From Ohtaekwangia kribbensis (lineage in GTDB: Bacteria > Bacteroidota > Bacteroidia > Cytophagales > Cyclobacteriaceae): 64,000 nt of DNA. Positions within the stretch are counted from its first letter, which is position 1. Every line of letters starts with the position of its first letter. The translations under genes were made by a program, and so were the position numbers. Below, in pieces: positions 41,801 to 50,056 of this stretch. The notes beneath the pieces were generated by a model, which ran no database searches, was not told the origin of the DNA, and saw only the letters and a program-made list of their open reading frames with translations. The DNA is taken from contig NZ_JBHTKA010000007.1 in assembly GCF_042676245.1 (NCBI RefSeq), forward strand, positions 744,001-808,000, read 5' to 3'.

Positions 41801-44603
41801 TATCACTACACAAGCAGAGCGTGATAAGTTAATTGAGATGATTCAAGAGCATTATAGTAATGGAAAGGATAAAGTCTTTTTTAAATTTTTGTATGCACTA
41901 ACTGGCACGATCGCAAGTCTCGATTTCTGTAAGTCTGACTACATTGATGGCTATGCAAATTTTCTTTCTGTTGAAGCAGTAGAACCTCAATCGACTACCA
42001 ATCTCAATGTTAAGATTACACTTGAAGGAAAAACTGTATCGGGAACAACCGGCTTGCGTCATAATTCGCCACGTCAGGGATGTTACGATCTGGTGGCTAA
42101 CCAACGCATTGGTAAAGTCGATGACGCATTAGGTAGTGGTTGTTCTTCTGTTCTCGAAGAGCAATTTGATGATGACATTGCGAAGAGAGCGGATGGTTCA
42201 GACTTCAGTAATAAAAGTCTTAAGCTAGGCCTTATTCCTTCGTTGTTAGCGATTATACAAGGAGAATTAATGATTGGTTCTCGCCATGCTATACCTGGAA
42301 AAGAGCGCGTGTGTATGCGAATGAACCCCGAGCTTTCATATTTGAAATTGCCAATGGTTGGCGCAAAAAAAGGTGGCGGAGTAAGAGTGAAGAGACTATA
42401 TATGCTGGATCATGGACTCGAATCAGGTGATGCCGCTTTATATGGTACTGAATATCTATATGAAAATGAAGACGGAACAAGCAGTGGTGTAGCTACGAAT
42501 GAACCTTCTTCAATTCGGGCAGAGAATCCATTAGTTAAATTTTTACCTAAGAGGGAGCAAAGTTGGTTTAGCAGGATCACAACCGGAGAAGAGAAAGACC
42601 AGACCGAAGGTCCATTAGGCGAGAGTTTATTACCATCTGCCTCTGTAGGACACTCTCGAATAGTGGTGAAGAATATCCATGAAGGACCTACAGGAACCGG
42701 ATTTGTTGTTCACGAATACTTAACAGCAAAGGATTATCCGTTCGATAAAGTATATGGTAGAAATGCTGGCAGTGAGGTTCAACGCAAGAGTATTGTGCAA
42801 ACGAATCTGGATGACAACACAGTAACGGATCGATTAAAATTACCTGCCGGATTTTTTAGTTACTCGGTTGATAAGGTATGGGCAGCGCAAGGTTTTCGTT
42901 TTGTTGTCAATAACATGCACGGCCAACTTAAAAAGTTAGCCACATATGGAGGAGACTATAAAGATTTTAAGACAGACAAAGTATACATATCATCTTCGCA
43001 AGAGTATACTTATTTTGAACCGGGTGAGAAGATAAAAATTCTGAAACCAGACGGAACGTACTCACTTGAAACACCAGGTAAAGAAATGGATGTAGCGATG
43101 GAAATAAAATCGCTGCGTGATAATACGATGGACTTCAGTATTGAAATGGACATCAGTATTACGATTTCAGTATGGCCACCGGTTTTCTTTTCGCTATGGC
43201 CGAGCTTCCAGCTTAGTGATTCCAGAGTCAGTACTCACGTTACTTCGAAAGTGCTACGTTATCCGGCGATTGTGAAGAGCGTTAGAAGCACGAAGGATGG
43301 TGTAGCAGCATACTCTGAAAACCTTGCATTTAATGGTTCGAATGGTAAGCCTATATTGGTGAAAACATTGGATGGATTTGATGGTGTCAAGATTGGCGAT
43401 GAAGTGCATGATGGATCAATATATTCATTGACTGTTCCTGCTTCCTGGAAGTATTCTGCCATGGGGCAAAAAGCGGTTGACTCCAATAATACCAATCAGC
43501 TGAGTACATCAACGGGTACATTTGTTACCTATGGAACGGCTGGTAATCTGATTAATACAAACAACTCTACATGGACGTCCAACATTACTAGTGCGAATAA
43601 TGTCCTTTCTGCCGAAGTACAAACGTATAGCAATAGCGCCCTGGTTGATGGTTGGTTTGGTGCCGATGTGCAGGCTAATTATCCAGGAATTACCGATGCC
43701 AAAACTAAACTCAATAAGATATGGCGTCCTTATGAGACCTATGCATATAAGACAGATGCTGCATCTTCTAATCTTGCGACAGGTGAAGACAAGGTTTATA
43801 AGGGAGGATTCTTCAAGAACTTTTCCATGTTTAACTGGACAAGTACCAGCCAAGCTGATGCTAACTGGCTCAAACTAAACGAAGTAACAAAGTATTCTCC
43901 ACACGGAAGTGCTTTGGAAGAGAAGAACATACTCGGTATATATAGTTCTGCAAAGTATGATTATTCGTTTGGCAATAGCAGTAATCTGTTACCAGTTATG
44001 ATTACATCAAATGGAGCGTATACATCCATTGCGTTCGACAGCTATGAGACTTCGGGTAATGCGCAGATTGGTCACTCCGGAAGTAAATCAAAGCAATACT
44101 CAGGAACTTCTCTCGCTTTGCTAAGCGGATTGTCAGTAACAGAACAACTAAATACCAAGGGCGGTATTCTGAAGTTATGGTTAAAATCTGATTATGGGAC
44201 AGAGCCTCAGCAACCTGAAGCTATAGTTAATGGAGCCAGGGTAAAAATGGAGCGCGTTGCTAAAACGGGAGCATGGACATTATATAGCACGAACGTTAAT
44301 AAAAGTATATTCCCCACAAAAGGTGCAGCGTTCTCGGTGAGTGTGTCGTATCCTTTGCGCGCTGGAGAGAACGTATATATAGATGATGTTCGGTTCCAGC
44401 CGATTGATGCACAATCGAAGTGTTATGTATATGATGTGTCTACGTTCAGATTGCTCACACAGTTTGATGATCAGCACTTCGGTTTATACTACCAATATAA
44501 CAGCGAAGGTAAGTTGATAAGAAAGCAGATAGAAACAGAAAAAGGACTGAAGACAATTCAGGAAACACAATACAATACACCTAAAACACAAAATCTGCAA
44601 TGA
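38817..44603 (+). CDS. Giant secreted YD/RHS-related protein, SpvB/TcaC-like N-terminus
   Basis: A 1928-residue protein with a signal peptide (about 1-32). The N-terminal 130 residues (SFEPVATTDMVNVFTGDFTYNLPVLDIPGPDG, then GVSSEEEASWVGFGWTLNPGAINRN) match the opening of Bacteroidota RHS/Tc-toxin-B-like proteins. The central region has KLPSGGEILVEYEQKDYRYVQ, found before RHS barrels. There is no RHS core motif; the protein ends with one YD-like unit (FGLYYQYNSEGKLIRKQIETEKG). It may form part of a shell with the two later giants. Its stop overlaps the next start (ATGA). Confidence 0.8.
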   Translation: MKYLRGKILRVIALFMAFNILTGVVAPSVAYALTAGPTSPEFSSFEPVATTDMVNVFTGDFTYNLPVLDIPGPDGAGYSMSLAYHSGVSSEEEASWVGFGWTLNPGAINRNTRGFPDDYNNAHIDYYNKTRPNWTAGTTNDIGIEFFSKDTKTTFGMNASASLRFNNYQGYQRSYGLGVDFLGMVNLGLNYSAQGVTYSAHISPMGVLNRFRNLPDAEKPENQKGRVTDEKLVREEAAKYKSRIAGIIRSKATQGLGSGYGLYSFNESSKAVSLTKYDGYSFNFSTSVQVNAYPPVGLQVGFAGNFNMQHNEPVTPKAAFGFMNNIAEVGENQMSDYYVEKGSSYSKRDYFLGIPFNNADNFNVTGEGLGGGFRFYPQKNGHFYADKVKSSTKFNQLGIEFMVGQNLGIGVDIGTGVEKLSMDNWPSVNGSVGNTSSYRYDSPAGVFRFFNDLGGEVEYSASNEAETASVSQLGNIPGFKRADIAIPTSIYTHLNGNTTNLPAGRSSYIAYHTNEQLSNSVEPFNRTSNVSDLIYRNLPPDNMKSGIAEIAVHNEDGNQYVYGLPTYIKNDASLQFDIKRGSASIFDNYIAYQDVGVTADAYTPDLSKHTTVVGEVKKVPYATNYLLTQILTSDYVDVDGNGVSDKDFGGWTQFNYHKALGTVNDNWYRFRTPYTGLLYQRNSISDVKDDVGSVMSGEKEVYYLKTIETKTHIAFFVTNKSIASRFPSGYNSTYLSGSGNARLDGRGASKDVAGGLETASKAQGGNAARGSEELEYLEKIVLFSKARKDKPIKVTRFDYSYDLVGNLPNSSNGNFPNSKINKNSGKLTLEKVWFEYEGIVNAKISPYVFKYEYKDKDELTTNNEGHLTAKYSVFNELLSRYTKESQNPDYNPHLLDPWGNIQRLGREQQLKDRSWLYQGPDGAVGAKSFDPAAWQLKQIKLPSGGEILVEYEQKDYRYVQDREVMAMASLMPETENYITDEYTNPSYIVNVKDLNITTQAERDKLIEMIQEHYSNGKDKVFFKFLYALTGTIASLDFCKSDYIDGYANFLSVEAVEPQSTTNLNVKITLEGKTVSGTTGLRHNSPRQGCYDLVANQRIGKVDDALGSGCSSVLEEQFDDDIAKRADGSDFSNKSLKLGLIPSLLAIIQGELMIGSRHAIPGKERVCMRMNPELSYLKLPMVGAKKGGGVRVKRLYMLDHGLESGDAALYGTEYLYENEDGTSSGVATNEPSSIRAENPLVKFLPKREQSWFSRITTGEEKDQTEGPLGESLLPSASVGHSRIVVKNIHEGPTGTGFVVHEYLTAKDYPFDKVYGRNAGSEVQRKSIVQTNLDDNTVTDRLKLPAGFFSYSVDKVWAAQGFRFVVNNMHGQLKKLATYGGDYKDFKTDKVYISSSQEYTYFEPGEKIKILKPDGTYSLETPGKEMDVAMEIKSLRDNTMDFSIEMDISITISVWPPVFFSLWPSFQLSDSRVSTHVTSKVLRYPAIVKSVRSTKDGVAAYSENLAFNGSNGKPILVKTLDGFDGVKIGDEVHDGSIYSLTVPASWKYSAMGQKAVDSNNTNQLSTSTGTFVTYGTAGNLINTNNSTWTSNITSANNVLSAEVQTYSNSALVDGWFGADVQANYPGITDAKTKLNKIWRPYETYAYKTDAASSNLATGEDKVYKGGFFKNFSMFNWTSTSQADANWLKLNEVTKYSPHGSALEEKNILGIYSSAKYDYSFGNSSNLLPVMITSNGAYTSIAFDSYETSGNAQIGHSGSKSKQYSGTSLALLSGLSVTEQLNTKGGILKLWLKSDYGTEPQQPEAIVNGARVKMERVAKTGAWTLYSTNVNKSIFPTKGAAFSVSVSYPLRAGENVYIDDVRFQPIDAQSKCYVYDVSTFRLLTQFDDQHFGLYYQYNSEGKLIRKQIETEKGLKTIQETQYNTPKTQNLQ

Positions 44604-45340
44604 GCAAACTTAAAATAATGATACAGCTTGCGCTGTTGTTGCTTATCACAGCAGGGTTTTCTCCGAAAGATGATTTCTCTGCTTGTAAAGAGGAATTGAA
44701 GAAATACGTGAATGAACTTGGAAAGATAGGTGTACCGTCTGGTAAGCGTGTGTACTATATGAACATGACGATAACTACGGATATGAGTTCGAAATCACGT
44801 ATACCAGACTCTGATGTAACGGTTCGTGTATATATGAGTGCTACTAAGTTGCATTATGTTAGTGACGTATTAAGTACATATCAGGATGAAGAGAATGCTT
44901 TTGCAGTATTGCCACAACGTAAGGTAATTGTATGGTCAAATGGGGGCAAGCTTCCTGACGCTAAGAGTAACATGGAGATGGTGACTCAGTTGCAGGATAC
45001 ACTTGTATCGCTTTCAAATGTAGTAAGCTGTAATGAATCTGTTGAAAATGGCAGAGCAATGAAAGTATTAACCATGACGCCATACAAGAAGGCAATGGAT
45101 ATATTCAAGGTGAATAAAATAGAATACTCTATTGATCCAAATGCGAAACGGATCGAGCGTGTAAAAACGTACTATCAGCCAGGTGAAGATATTGTTATGA
45201 GAAGTATAACCTATCATGAGCTTGATCTGAATTATAATAAGACGAACCTTGCCAAATCTGTTTATCATGAGATCTTCAATGCATCAGGTAAACTTCTTGA
45301 CAAGTATAAAGGGTATCAGGTAATCGATAATAGAAATTAA
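44600..45340 (+). CDS. Secreted protein of unknown function between giant genes
   Basis: A 246-residue protein with a hydrophobic leader (about 1-21), mature start FSPKDDFSACKEEL. The pattern of long amphipathic strands (YYMNMTITTD, VTVRVYMSATKLHYVS, NAFAVLPQRKVIVW, KIEYSIDPNAKRIERVKTYY) suggests a half-barrel lipid-carrier (LolA-like) fold, but I see no diagnostic motif. It overlaps the 1928-residue gene by four bases and precedes the next giant by 15 bases, which implies joint function with them. Confidence 0.7.
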   Translation: MSKLKIMIQLALLLLITAGFSPKDDFSACKEELKKYVNELGKIGVPSGKRVYYMNMTITTDMSSKSRIPDSDVTVRVYMSATKLHYVSDVLSTYQDEENAFAVLPQRKVIVWSNGGKLPDAKSNMEMVTQLQDTLVSLSNVVSCNESVENGRAMKVLTMTPYKKAMDIFKVNKIEYSIDPNAKRIERVKTYYQPGEDIVMRSITYHELDLNYNKTNLAKSVYHEIFNASGKLLDKYKGYQVIDNRN

Positions 45341-45355
45341 TCAACTGCGTTTAGT

Positions 45356-48300
45356 ATGAACATTTTTAAATGGTCTGGCTGTCTTTTTGCACTGTTTGTT
45401 TCGCATTTGAGTATATATGCGCAGGTAGTTCAGACTCCCGTTTACGAGAACTCGCATTTTCGCTATAGCTTGAAAACAGAGCCATTAACAACTTCAATAA
45501 CGGCAAATAATGTAACCTCGGGAAGCGCCATTGCTACTGATTTCACATCAGACGTAACAATGCCAGCAGAGCTTAACATTTCCAAGCGAAACATTGTTAG
45601 CGCGTTGTTTAATATGAAGGTCAACCTGGGTGATGATTATGCATTTGGCCCTGCCGGTACAACGCTGGATTTCAAGTATAAAATTACCTTCACCATAAAA
45701 GGTTTCAATGGTTCTGCGGAGGTACCGAATGTATTTGATGCCGCTGCGTATGAACTTATTATCGAGAACGGTAAACCCGAAGCTGTCTTTGCAAAAGACT
45801 TTACGCAGTTTACTGATCTCACAACAAACAGCGTAGACGCTTCTGATTTTCTATTTCAGAGATTCTCTATTGAAAATGTAACTATTACTCCGCTGGTAAC
45901 TGCGGCATCAGCTTCTTCAACGCAGGCTGAAATGTTGGCGATGATCGCAAACAAAATTCGTTTTGAATTGTCTTATGATATAGTATATGGACTTGATGTT
46001 ACATCAACTTCAGTAAAGCCTGTATTGACTTCACTGAAGGCAATGAAACAGATTTTCAAGCAAGTTACGTTTGATTGGGATAACAGCGGTTACGAATTTC
46101 CAAATTACGAATTCCAGTTGCTCCGTTTGTATAATAATCAAGAAGCCACAGCAGCTTCAGAAAAAGATATAACTGCAGATGTTGATTGGAGTAAGGCTTT
46201 GAGAATTGAAACGCAGAGCAGTGCAACGTCACTAACACTTACAATGCCGGAGGGGACGGGCTTCTATGTGTGGCGTGTCAGGCCGATTGGCACTTTTTAT
46301 GATGGAGGTATAGCCAACGATCTAAACTATTCGGACAACAATTGGAGTGTAAATCCGGGTAATGTATCTGGAATACACATTCAATTTTCCGACACAGAAG
46401 GTATACTTTACAATGGTGGTGACAGCGATGCTTACTTTTATTACGAAGATAGCGAAGCTGATAAAAACTGGATATACTCCAGAACATTTACAGAAGAAAA
46501 TAAGGTAAGTGAGAATGTTGTTTTTGCGACACCACTTCAACAGGTAAGACAGACACAATCTTATCGCGCATCGAAGGACAATACATTGATTACGCAAACT
46601 ATTCCTGATAATACCGGCCGCCCTGCACTCACAACGATGGGAGTACCGGTACCCGGAAAGCTTGGAGAGTATAAAGAGAACCTGGTGCAAAGGCCCAGTG
46701 ATAATAAGGTATATACGGCAGATGATTATGACAATGCCTCAAACTATAGAAATCCATCCAAGGTGGAGCAAACAAATTCTCCGCTGAATTATTACTCCAA
46801 TCAAAACCCGGATTTGAATATACCGGATGCCGAAGGATACCCGTTTCAGCGTACGCTTTTTCATAATGATGGAACTACGCGCGTGCTGGAGCAATCAGGT
46901 GTTGGTAAAAAACATATGATAAGCGATGCTAATGATAGTGGTAAAACTATAAAGACTCTTTATGGAACGGCATCAGAAGAAGAATTGATTGCACTATTTG
47001 GTGACGAAGCGCCTGATGCAGAAAGCGTATTGACTACCTATACGATAGATCAAAATAACACCGCTTCTATTAGCTATATGTCAAAAGAGGGGAAAGTTAT
47101 TGCAACGGGGCTTTCTTTTCAGGATGGTGAAGGAAATATACTCGATCCACTAAAAGATGAAGGAAACGCTTCGTCCAAGAAAACTGTCAGCGATGTAATC
47201 ACTCAGAACATCACTACGCAGAGTGGTTTTGTGAGCAGCAAACGAATTGCTTTGCTGCAGTCTAGTCCTTTGAATATTAATTATAAAGTAAAGTGCCAGG
47301 ACCTGGAGAATAACTGTCTTGACCTCTCGCTCGATTGCAAGTATAAGGTAAAGGTAATTATACATAATGTGGAAAACCCCAATGCTACCATTGTTCTACC
47401 TGAGCAGGATCTGGGAGCATCCGTAGCGTGTACGCCAGACGCAAATGGTGTTGAATATAAAATGGTATCATGGTCGCAACAAACTTTAAGTCCTGGTACA
47501 TATGTAATAGAGAAGATACTACAAGCCGGTGAACCTACTATTGCTATTGAATCTAAAACGAAGGCAGAGAAACAGATCATGCCTCTGATCAATAAAATCA
47601 CAGGATGGCTCGAGGGGGTAGATTGCGAAGCAGAGCTTCAGGATTTTTATACAAAACTGTCGGATATAAAAAACGATGTTAACAATGCGTTTGCGGGCGG
47701 AAGCTCTTGTGATGCTGCTTGTGTTGTAAGTAAATACAGTTTGGGTGATTTTATACTAACTCCTGAGCATAAGATTGATATATATAACAATACAGCCGGC
47801 AATCCGATGCGATTAGAGATTAGCAGTCCATGCTGTGGTGTGATGTCGGTTTCGGTGGCTTATGTTCCTCCATTCAGATGTCCTGCCGTTGTGGAACAAG
47901 TTGATGCTAATCACAATGGTGTGTTTGACGTAAACCCTGACTTTATTGATAATCCAGGTGCTACAGAATACTTTCCGGATTTTGAAGGTTATGCCTGGTC
48001 TCTTTTGAAAGAGTGCGTAAGCTCCGATTTTAGCCGTGACATTTTTTACCAGAAGTATATGTTAGGCTGGAGTACACCGGGTGACTTCAACAAAATGATA
48101 TACCATATGCTTACCGATAAGTATAATGCACAAGGTGTGGAATCGGTGGAAGGAACGCAAAATGCAAGTGGAGCACCTCCTGTAGCAAGTAAAGATGATT
48201 GTGGTAATCCGATCGTGAATACCGGTATTCTTTGTGATGCTAATACTAATAATTGTACACAGTATACCTGTTCTCAGTTAATTGATTGCTGGACGCAACA

Positions 48301-50053
48301 GATCGTACTGCTTCGAAGCTCCATGTGTGGTGACGGTACGCTTTCGGGAAAAGCTAATGTTTCTAACAGTACAGATGATGCAGCGGGCGAGACAGTTGGT
48401 GAAGGGAAAACACATGACAACCATTTTAATGACAATTTTAGCGATGTGAAATTGTCCCGTAGAAAGAAGCGAAAACTTAAAAAGAAGATTGCAAAAGCAA
48501 TGCGAGACTTATCGGCATCGCAGGCTGATGTAGAATATACCGGTTTTCTTGTTAAAGATTTCCTGGAATGTACAGGGTATAAGTTTGCTAAAATATTAAC
48601 TGCCGATGATCCTCAGCCACTTCCTGGAGATGTAAGCGGTGCTACATCGTATAATGTTCCGTTTACTGGAGCAGGAACTTCAACACCGTCTTGTCCGTCA
48701 GGCGGCTGTAAAAAATGGCCGTACAATCCTACGGTAGTTAACGGAGTTGCTACGTGGCCTGAAATAATTGTAGTGCCAGCGGCCGGCGGGATACCTGCTA
48801 AAAGAATGAAAGATTATTTCCCGCATATCAAAGATCCATTGTATGCCTTTAAATATTTTGAATATCCGGAAACTGAACGCATCCGTGAGATAGAGGTGCT
48901 TACTTGCTATAGCGACCCGAATGATTGCTTTGAGATAGTGAACGGAGTAAAAACGAAGATTCCATGCTGCTTTGTAAAAAACTCTGATGGAACTTTTAAC
49001 CGGGATTTCTGCGAAACCGGAGTTTCGGTAGGTAATGGTAATGGGAACTACTCATCTGCAAATGGTACATATGATTTGAAGTTTTATGCAAAAGAGTTCT
49101 GTGACTTAGGTAAGGTTGTTTGCCCCTATACGGCTACTGGCTGGAGTGCTGGGCAACGCTATACATTCTATAACATGCTTAATACATACAGGCCTCAGGA
49201 TTTTGAAGGAGAAGATAATGATCAGGTAATTGAAACTGAGGCAGACTATACAATTAACCCAATGGGTATCTACAATGAGGATACTAACCCTATAGGCTTG
49301 GAGCCGCAGGAAATTGCAGATTGGAAAGAGTGGAACGGTATCACAACCGAGCTACCAGCGAATCAGTATCCAACGGTTGTAAAATTTGATATGATGAAGA
49401 TGACCAAGAGCTGTGAAGGTAAATGTGATGAAAGACGAAGTGAATTCAGAAATAAACTTTTACTCTCATTTACACAAAACGGTTATGTTATAGGGGGATG
49501 TAAGGGCGCAGATACTGATAATGTAGTACCTGAAGAAGATATAGACCTATTGGTAGATGAGATTATAGCACAATGCAAATCACAATGTATGATCTCAACA
49601 TATCAACTGGATACAAGATCGTGCCGAAAAATTAATACAGATGCCATTACACTTGGTCCGACAAATACAAATATAGAAGTTGAGTACGGAGTAGGAGGTT
49701 GTACGGGTAACTGTCCCGGGAATGTTCCTGGTTGTCAGGATGCTTCGTGCGATCCTTCATCAGGTAAGTGTCCTGCAACATCAACTACATTAAGCCGTTG
49801 CGAACAGAAAAAATGGAAGCAGGTGATGACCTGGGATTTTGAAATTGATATGCCTAGTAAACTGGATGCAGATGGCAATGCTACGCCAGACGGCAGCCGA
49901 AAATTCAATTGTATAGCTAACCCGAACATGGCAGACTATACTGAATTGCCAAACTCCATTAATACAGGAGTACCGGATATAAATAATTTTAAAACAGCGA
50001 AGACTGTATCTCCGGCAGTTGAAATAAATCTTAGCCTCCCTGCAAAAAACTAG
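45356..50053 (+). CDS. Giant secreted RHS-companion protein
   Basis: A 1565-residue protein with a signal peptide (about 1-22, SIYAQ). Residues about 370-480 contain VRQTQSYRASKDNTLITQTIPDNTGRPALTTMG, the lead-in that in single-chain Bacteroidota RHS proteins precedes the YD barrel. The second half is cysteine-rich and has a strongly basic helix (RRKKRKLKKKIAKAMRDL, near residue 1032). It lacks YD repeats and an RHS core. The following 3074-residue protein starts its barrel where this one stops thematically, so the two look like a split version of one longer chain (inference). Gap to the next gene is three bases. Confidence 0.75.
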   Translation: MNIFKWSGCLFALFVSHLSIYAQVVQTPVYENSHFRYSLKTEPLTTSITANNVTSGSAIATDFTSDVTMPAELNISKRNIVSALFNMKVNLGDDYAFGPAGTTLDFKYKITFTIKGFNGSAEVPNVFDAAAYELIIENGKPEAVFAKDFTQFTDLTTNSVDASDFLFQRFSIENVTITPLVTAASASSTQAEMLAMIANKIRFELSYDIVYGLDVTSTSVKPVLTSLKAMKQIFKQVTFDWDNSGYEFPNYEFQLLRLYNNQEATAASEKDITADVDWSKALRIETQSSATSLTLTMPEGTGFYVWRVRPIGTFYDGGIANDLNYSDNNWSVNPGNVSGIHIQFSDTEGILYNGGDSDAYFYYEDSEADKNWIYSRTFTEENKVSENVVFATPLQQVRQTQSYRASKDNTLITQTIPDNTGRPALTTMGVPVPGKLGEYKENLVQRPSDNKVYTADDYDNASNYRNPSKVEQTNSPLNYYSNQNPDLNIPDAEGYPFQRTLFHNDGTTRVLEQSGVGKKHMISDANDSGKTIKTLYGTASEEELIALFGDEAPDAESVLTTYTIDQNNTASISYMSKEGKVIATGLSFQDGEGNILDPLKDEGNASSKKTVSDVITQNITTQSGFVSSKRIALLQSSPLNINYKVKCQDLENNCLDLSLDCKYKVKVIIHNVENPNATIVLPEQDLGASVACTPDANGVEYKMVSWSQQTLSPGTYVIEKILQAGEPTIAIESKTKAEKQIMPLINKITGWLEGVDCEAELQDFYTKLSDIKNDVNNAFAGGSSCDAACVVSKYSLGDFILTPEHKIDIYNNTAGNPMRLEISSPCCGVMSVSVAYVPPFRCPAVVEQVDANHNGVFDVNPDFIDNPGATEYFPDFEGYAWSLLKECVSSDFSRDIFYQKYMLGWSTPGDFNKMIYHMLTDKYNAQGVESVEGTQNASGAPPVASKDDCGNPIVNTGILCDANTNNCTQYTCSQLIDCWTQQIVLLRSSMCGDGTLSGKANVSNSTDDAAGETVGEGKTHDNHFNDNFSDVKLSRRKKRKLKKKIAKAMRDLSASQADVEYTGFLVKDFLECTGYKFAKILTADDPQPLPGDVSGATSYNVPFTGAGTSTPSCPSGGCKKWPYNPTVVNGVATWPEIIVVPAAGGIPAKRMKDYFPHIKDPLYAFKYFEYPETERIREIEVLTCYSDPNDCFEIVNGVKTKIPCCFVKNSDGTFNRDFCETGVSVGNGNGNYSSANGTYDLKFYAKEFCDLGKVVCPYTATGWSAGQRYTFYNMLNTYRPQDFEGEDNDQVIETEADYTINPMGIYNEDTNPIGLEPQEIADWKEWNGITTELPANQYPTVVKFDMMKMTKSCEGKCDERRSEFRNKLLLSFTQNGYVIGGCKGADTDNVVPEEDIDLLVDEIIAQCKSQCMISTYQLDTRSCRKINTDAITLGPTNTNIEVEYGVGGCTGNCPGNVPGCQDASCDPSSGKCPATSTTLSRCEQKKWKQVMTWDFEIDMPSKLDADGNATPDGSRKFNCIANPNMADYTELPNSINTGVPDINNFKTAKTVSPAVEINLSLPAKN

Positions 50054-50056
50054 TGT

